Assembly: GCA_028281065.1 (NCBI GenBank)
Contig: JANQKN010000208.1
Location: forward strand, 1 to 32,911
DNA length: 32,911 nucleotides
DNA from: Flavobacteriaceae bacterium
GTDB taxonomy: Bacteria; Bacteroidota; Bacteroidia; Flavobacteriales; Flavobacteriaceae
Direction: 5' to 3'
The position numbers were made by a program, and so were the translations under genes. Shown piece by piece: positions 30,079 through 32,911 of this stretch. Numbering within the stretch: position 1 is the first letter of the stretch; each line of letters opens with the position of its first letter. The notes below the pieces were generated by a model that saw nothing but the letters and a program-made list of their open reading frames with translations, was not told the origin of the DNA and did no database searches.

Positions 30079-30831
30079 TCAATTAAAAGAATAGCTGATT
30101 CCTGTCCTAAAATCGTATTGTGAAGTGGGAATCCCTAAGGCAGGTGCGGCATCGTAAACGAAGGTGTAGGTAAGCTTCAAATCGAAATTGCCGAAAAGCT
30201 CCACTCCTAAGGAACTCTGGCTCGAAATGCGATAGTCCGAAACCTCCTTTAAAAGAGGCTGGTAATAGGTGGTGCTTACAATAGAAATGCGGTCGGTGGG
30301 GTAAATGCTGAACGATAAATAAGTACTCCCGCGGATGTCCCTTTGTAGGGGCGTAAAATTATCTGCGGTTTCTTCGTGTTCGTACATAATGAGGGTGCCT
30401 AGGTAGAATTTGTAGTTCTCGGACTGGCTTAACTTAAATCGAGGTCCAGTTCCCAAAAGACCTCTAAAATTGATCAAACTTACTTTGTTGTATTGCCCTT
30501 GGGCAAAAACCTCCCAAGCAATCCTAGGGCGAAAACGGTAATTGTGCCGGATATGGGTAATGCCACTGTTTTCGAATTTATTGCCTTCTATTTTGTTGAA
30601 ATTGATGTCGTTTTTGAACAAAAGCAGGTGTTTTTTCATTTTGTACTGTATGTGTACATCGCTTCCTAGGATCACAAAATCGTTTACTTTTCTCTTTAAG
30701 GCAAAATGCGCACTTGCAGAGCCAGACCACCCAGAAGTGTCTGTTACTTTACGAAGGGATTCGGCATTAAGGATTTGCCCAAAACAGGGCAGCATAAATA
30801 AGCCCAATAGGACTGAAAAGAAAAACTTCAT
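30079..30831 (-). CDS. DUF481 family outer membrane protein
   Basis: A 250-residue exported protein (signal peptide about 1-19, ending PCFGQ) of the DUF481 family, predicted small beta-barrels whose function is poorly known. Strand-rich blocks include WSGSASAHFALKRK, IHYRFRPRIAWEVF-like stretches and the terminal FRTGISYSF. It is separated from the AhpD-like gene by about 110 bp containing that gene's promoter-like element and is divergent from a small basic protein. It may be unrelated to the arsenosugar cluster. Some DUF481 proteins are induced by stress, but no such signal is visible here. Confidence 0.85.
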   Translation of the reverse strand: MKFFFSVLLGLFMLPCFGQILNAESLRKVTDTSGWSGSASAHFALKRKVNDFVILGSDVHIQYKMKKHLLLFKNDINFNKIEGNKFENSGITHIRHNYRFRPRIAWEVFAQGQYNKVSLINFRGLLGTGPRFKLSQSENYKFYLGTLIMYEHEETADNFTPLQRDIRGSTYLSFSIYPTDRISIVSTTYYQPLLKEVSDYRISSQSSLGVELFGNFDLKLTYTFVYDAAPALGIPTSQYDFRTGISYSFN

Positions 30832-30940
30832 GGATGTAGTTAGTTTGTTTAAAGATACATTTTTTCACTGCAGGCAATTTGTTTTTGTTTAGCAATGTTA
30901 AAATTGTGTTTAAACAAAAGGAAATGAGGGGGCTAGATAT

Positions 30941-30948
30941 TATCTTTG
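30941..30948 (+). promoter_or_regulatory. TAnnTTTG element for the small basic protein
   Basis: TATCTTTG matches the Bacteroidota -7 consensus exactly, 54 bases before ATG 31002. No clear TTTG upstream box stands at the expected distance. The 5' leader also holds a small hairpin (GAGAA at 30957-30961, TTCTC at 30969-30973). Confidence 0.5.
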
Positions 30949-31001
30949 TACAGAACGAGAATATAAGGTTCTCTATGTTTAACCTTTTCAAATTGTATTG
31001 A

Positions 31002-31226
31002 ATGGATATACTTGATCAAGCCTTGGAGTTCGAACAACGCAAAACTACCTTTAAAACTACTAGTGAACGTATCGAAGCCTCGAGAGAAGTCAAAAGATTA
31101 ATTTTAGGAATTAACGAAATATACAAGAAAACAAAAGACGCACAGTTAATGGATTTAATGAAACGGTTGACTGTGATAAAACAAAAAATAGAAAAACGCT
31201 TAAAAGGACGTTCCTTAGCAGCGTAA
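31002..31226 (+). CDS. Small basic protein of unknown function
   Basis: A 74-residue protein without a signal peptide, highly charged and helical: EFEQRKTTFKTTSERIEASR followed by a Lys-rich amphipathic stretch ending KKTKDAQLMDLMKRLTVIKQ-KIEKRLKGRSLAA. I do not recognise the family. It has an upstream TAnnTTTG element, its own terminator immediately after the stop, and a coding-like composition, so it is probably a real single-gene unit. Its basic C-terminus could contact nucleic acid; that is a guess. Confidence 0.75.
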   Translation: MDILDQALEFEQRKTTFKTTSERIEASREVKRLILGINEIYKKTKDAQLMDLMKRLTVIKQKIEKRLKGRSLAA

Positions 31227-31261
31227 AAAAAAGCCCCTGACATTGTTAGGGGCTTTTTTTT
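31225..31261. terminator. Bidirectional intrinsic terminator
   Basis: AAAAAAAAGCCCCT at 31225-31238 pairs perfectly with AGGGGCTTTTTTTT at 31248-31261 over a 9-base loop. It lies between the small basic protein and the convergent symporter gene and can stop both. Confidence 0.95.
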
Positions 31262-31262
31262 G

Positions 31263-32911
31263 CTATCTAAAGTAGACGTAAACGGCTACTACCACAAGGG
31301 TGATGGCAATCCCAACGGGCTTGGCATATTTCCACGGGGTAATGTCTACTTGTTTGGTGTATTCCTGAACGTAAGCTTCTTTACGGGGTTTTAGCTGTCC
31401 AATAATCAACATGATGATTACATTAAGGATAAAGAGAATAGCCATTACATCTAAGAAGTGTAGCCCAAAATAAGCCTGCGACTCTATTACGGAAAGTTCT
31501 GCAGTATCTGTAATTCCATTGGCTTTGGCTTCTTCCAAGGCTTTGTTTACAAAATAGGGTTGTAGTATAAACTGACTCAAAATATAAATAAGCGAACCAG
31601 ACAACAATCCAATTTTTGCCGCAATGGCCGGAACTTTTTTGGTTAAATACCCCACAATGATAATGGTTAGGATAGGGATGCTGTAAATTCCATTTATTTC
31701 CTGTAAGTACTTAAAAAGACTGCCAGCATTTGCAATAAATGGGGCAATAAACATGGAAGCCAACGCTAGTAATAAACCAAATCTTTTTCCCTGTTTTACT
31801 ATTAGTTTTTCATTGGCTTTGGGGTTTATGTGTTGTTTGTAAATGTCGATTCCAAACAGTGTCACAGAACTGTTTAAAACGCTATTGAAAGAGCTTAATA
31901 TAGCTCCAAATATGACTGCAGCAAAGAACCCTAGAAGTATAGGAGGAAGTACTTCGGCAACCAGTTTTGGGTAAGCCTGATCCATGCTATCCAAACCTCC
32001 AGAAAACATATGGTAGGCAATAATTCCTGGCAAAACCACGATAATAGGGCCTAAAATCTTTATAAAAGACGCCAATAGAAGTCCTTTTTGTCCTTCAACA
32101 AGGTTTTTGGCTGCTAATGCACGTTGTATAATTTGCTGATTGGTTCCCCAGTAGAACAATTGTACCAACATCATTCCTGTAAAGATGGTATAAAAGGGTA
32201 CAGGATCGGTTTTGCTTCCCATCGATTTAAATTTCTCTGGATTTTCGGAGGTTAAAGTTGCAATGCCATCGAGCATACTTCCATCTCCAATGGCCATAAG
32301 CCCAAAGACGGGTATCATTAGTCCTCCTACTAATAATCCTATAGCATTAATGGTGTCAGAAACTGCAACAGCTTTTAACCCTCCAAATACAGCGTACATC
32401 GAACCTACGATCCCAATACCCCAAACACATAACCAAATGGATTGACTTTCTGAAATATTGAAAGCTTCAGGAATGTTGAACATACCACTTATGGCTACAG
32501 ATCCTGAATACAGGATGATGGGGAGTAGCACTACTACATAACCCGTTAAAAACAGGCCAGAGGTGAGGGTTTTTGTGGTAACATCGAAACGTTTGGCTAG
32601 AAATTGGGGGACGGTGGTAAGCCCCCCTTTTAGGTAACGGGGCAATAGAAACAGTGCGGTAACCACCATAGCAATAGCAGCTAAGGTTTCCCAAGCCATT
32701 ACAGACAAACCACTTTCGTAAGCCGACCCGTTAAGACCTACGATCTGTTCGGTAGATAGGTTGGTTAACAACAAAGAACCTGCAATGACACCAGCCGTTA
32801 AACTTCGTCCACCAAGGAAGTAGCCGTCCGAGGTATTTTCGTTAGTCTTTCGAGTGGCTAGATAAGCAATAACAGCTACTAGCAGCGTAAATGCTAAAAA
32901 AGTAATGATAG
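31263..32911 (-). CDS. Sodium/solute symporter (SSS family, vSGLT-like), 5' end outside window
   Basis: An inner-membrane Na+-coupled transporter of the SSS family. The first in-frame start is at 32774, but the frame stays open to the window edge and encodes a family-typical N-terminus (TSDGYFLGGRSLTAGVIAG directly before SLLLTNLSTEQIVG). So the gene is cut by the edge, probably by about 10 residues. Other family marks are VFGGLKAVAVSDTINAIGLL and YWGTNQQIIQRALAAKN. About fourteen membrane segments can be traced. The STEQ block resembles the vSGLT N-AEQ region, suggesting a sugar or polyol, but the substrate is not assigned. Confidence 0.92.
   Translation of the reverse strand, partial: IITFLAFTLLVAVIAYLATRKTNENTSDGYFLGGRSLTAGVIAGSLLLTNLSTEQIVGLNGSAYESGLSVMAWETLAAIAMVVTALFLLPRYLKGGLTTVPQFLAKRFDVTTKTLTSGLFLTGYVVVLLPIILYSGSVAISGMFNIPEAFNISESQSIWLCVWGIGIVGSMYAVFGGLKAVAVSDTINAIGLLVGGLMIPVFGLMAIGDGSMLDGIATLTSENPEKFKSMGSKTDPVPFYTIFTGMMLVQLFYWGTNQQIIQRALAAKNLVEGQKGLLLASFIKILGPIIVVLPGIIAYHMFSGGLDSMDQAYPKLVAEVLPPILLGFFAAVIFGAILSSFNSVLNSSVTLFGIDIYKQHINPKANEKLIVKQGKRFGLLLALASMFIAPFIANAGSLFKYLQEINGIYSIPILTIIIVGYLTKKVPAIAAKIGLLSGSLIYILSQFILQPYFVNKALEEAKANGITDTAELSVIESQAYFGLHFLDVMAILFILNVIIMLIIGQLKPRKEAYVQEYTKQVDITPWKYAKPVGIAITLVVVAVYVYFR

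Overview
The window reads as chromosomal DNA of a member of the Bacteroidota, most likely a marine Flavobacteriaceae. The evidence is a Por-type (T9SS) sorting domain on a leucine-rich-repeat protein, many flavobacterial-style signal peptides and lipoproteins, TAnnTTTG-like promoter elements, moderate-to-low GC, and weak ribosome binding sites. It is densely packed. No rRNA, tRNA, CRISPR array, IS element or prophage gene was seen. Both ends cut through genes: an M28 peptidase on the left and a sodium/solute symporter on the right. No stretch of more than 300 bases lacks a gene.

Layout. 1-5.4 kb: M28/PDZ lipoprotein peptidase, LpxR-like outer membrane lipid A deacylase, a coupled set of a YwqK/MORN-like protein and two family-2 glycosyltransferases, and an Lrp/AsnC regulator. 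5.5-8.5 kb: a PLP-dependent decarboxylase divergent from the Lrp gene, and a T9SS-sorted LRR protein with 63-bp tandem repeats. 8.6-13.5 kb: an FAD/NAD oxidoreductase plus membrane polyferredoxin, divergent from an exported DUF547 protein and a beta-barrel protein. 13.5-16.5 kb: a GH113-like lipoprotein, an unknown lipoprotein and an Omp85-like protein with overlapping genes. 16.5-18.8 kb: YceI, a small exported protein and a membrane-anchored AraC regulator. 18.8-21.2 kb: two DUF547 lipoproteins with a TIGR04283-type arsenosugar glycosyltransferase. 21.4-24.3 kb: ECF sigma, anti-sigma with HEAT-like repeats, and two DUF4097 proteins. 24.4-30 kb: PiT transporter, ArsM, purine nucleoside phosphorylase, TIGR04282 glycosyltransferase, exported rhodanese, radical-SAM ArsS and an AhpD-like protein. 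30-32.9 kb: a DUF481 protein, a small basic protein and the symporter.

How the genes fit together. The clearest system is arsenosugar biosynthesis. ArsM would methylate arsenite, ArsS would transfer the 5'-deoxyadenosyl group of SAM to dimethylarsenic, the phosphorylase would remove the base, and the TIGR04282/TIGR04283 transferases would build the sugar. The TIGR04283 gene lies about 6 kb from the main cluster, in one transcript-like run with two DUF547 lipoproteins. A third DUF547 gene sits beside the oxidoreductase/polyferredoxin pair. All three DUF547 proteins share an H-x4-C-x4-C-P motif. The ECF sigma gene and the third DUF547 gene are both preceded by a TGTAA(C/G)...(G/C)(T/A)CTT(A/C)-type element. 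This raises the possibility that DUF547 proteins are an unassigned, partly sigma-controlled part of arsenic handling here. That last link is inference.
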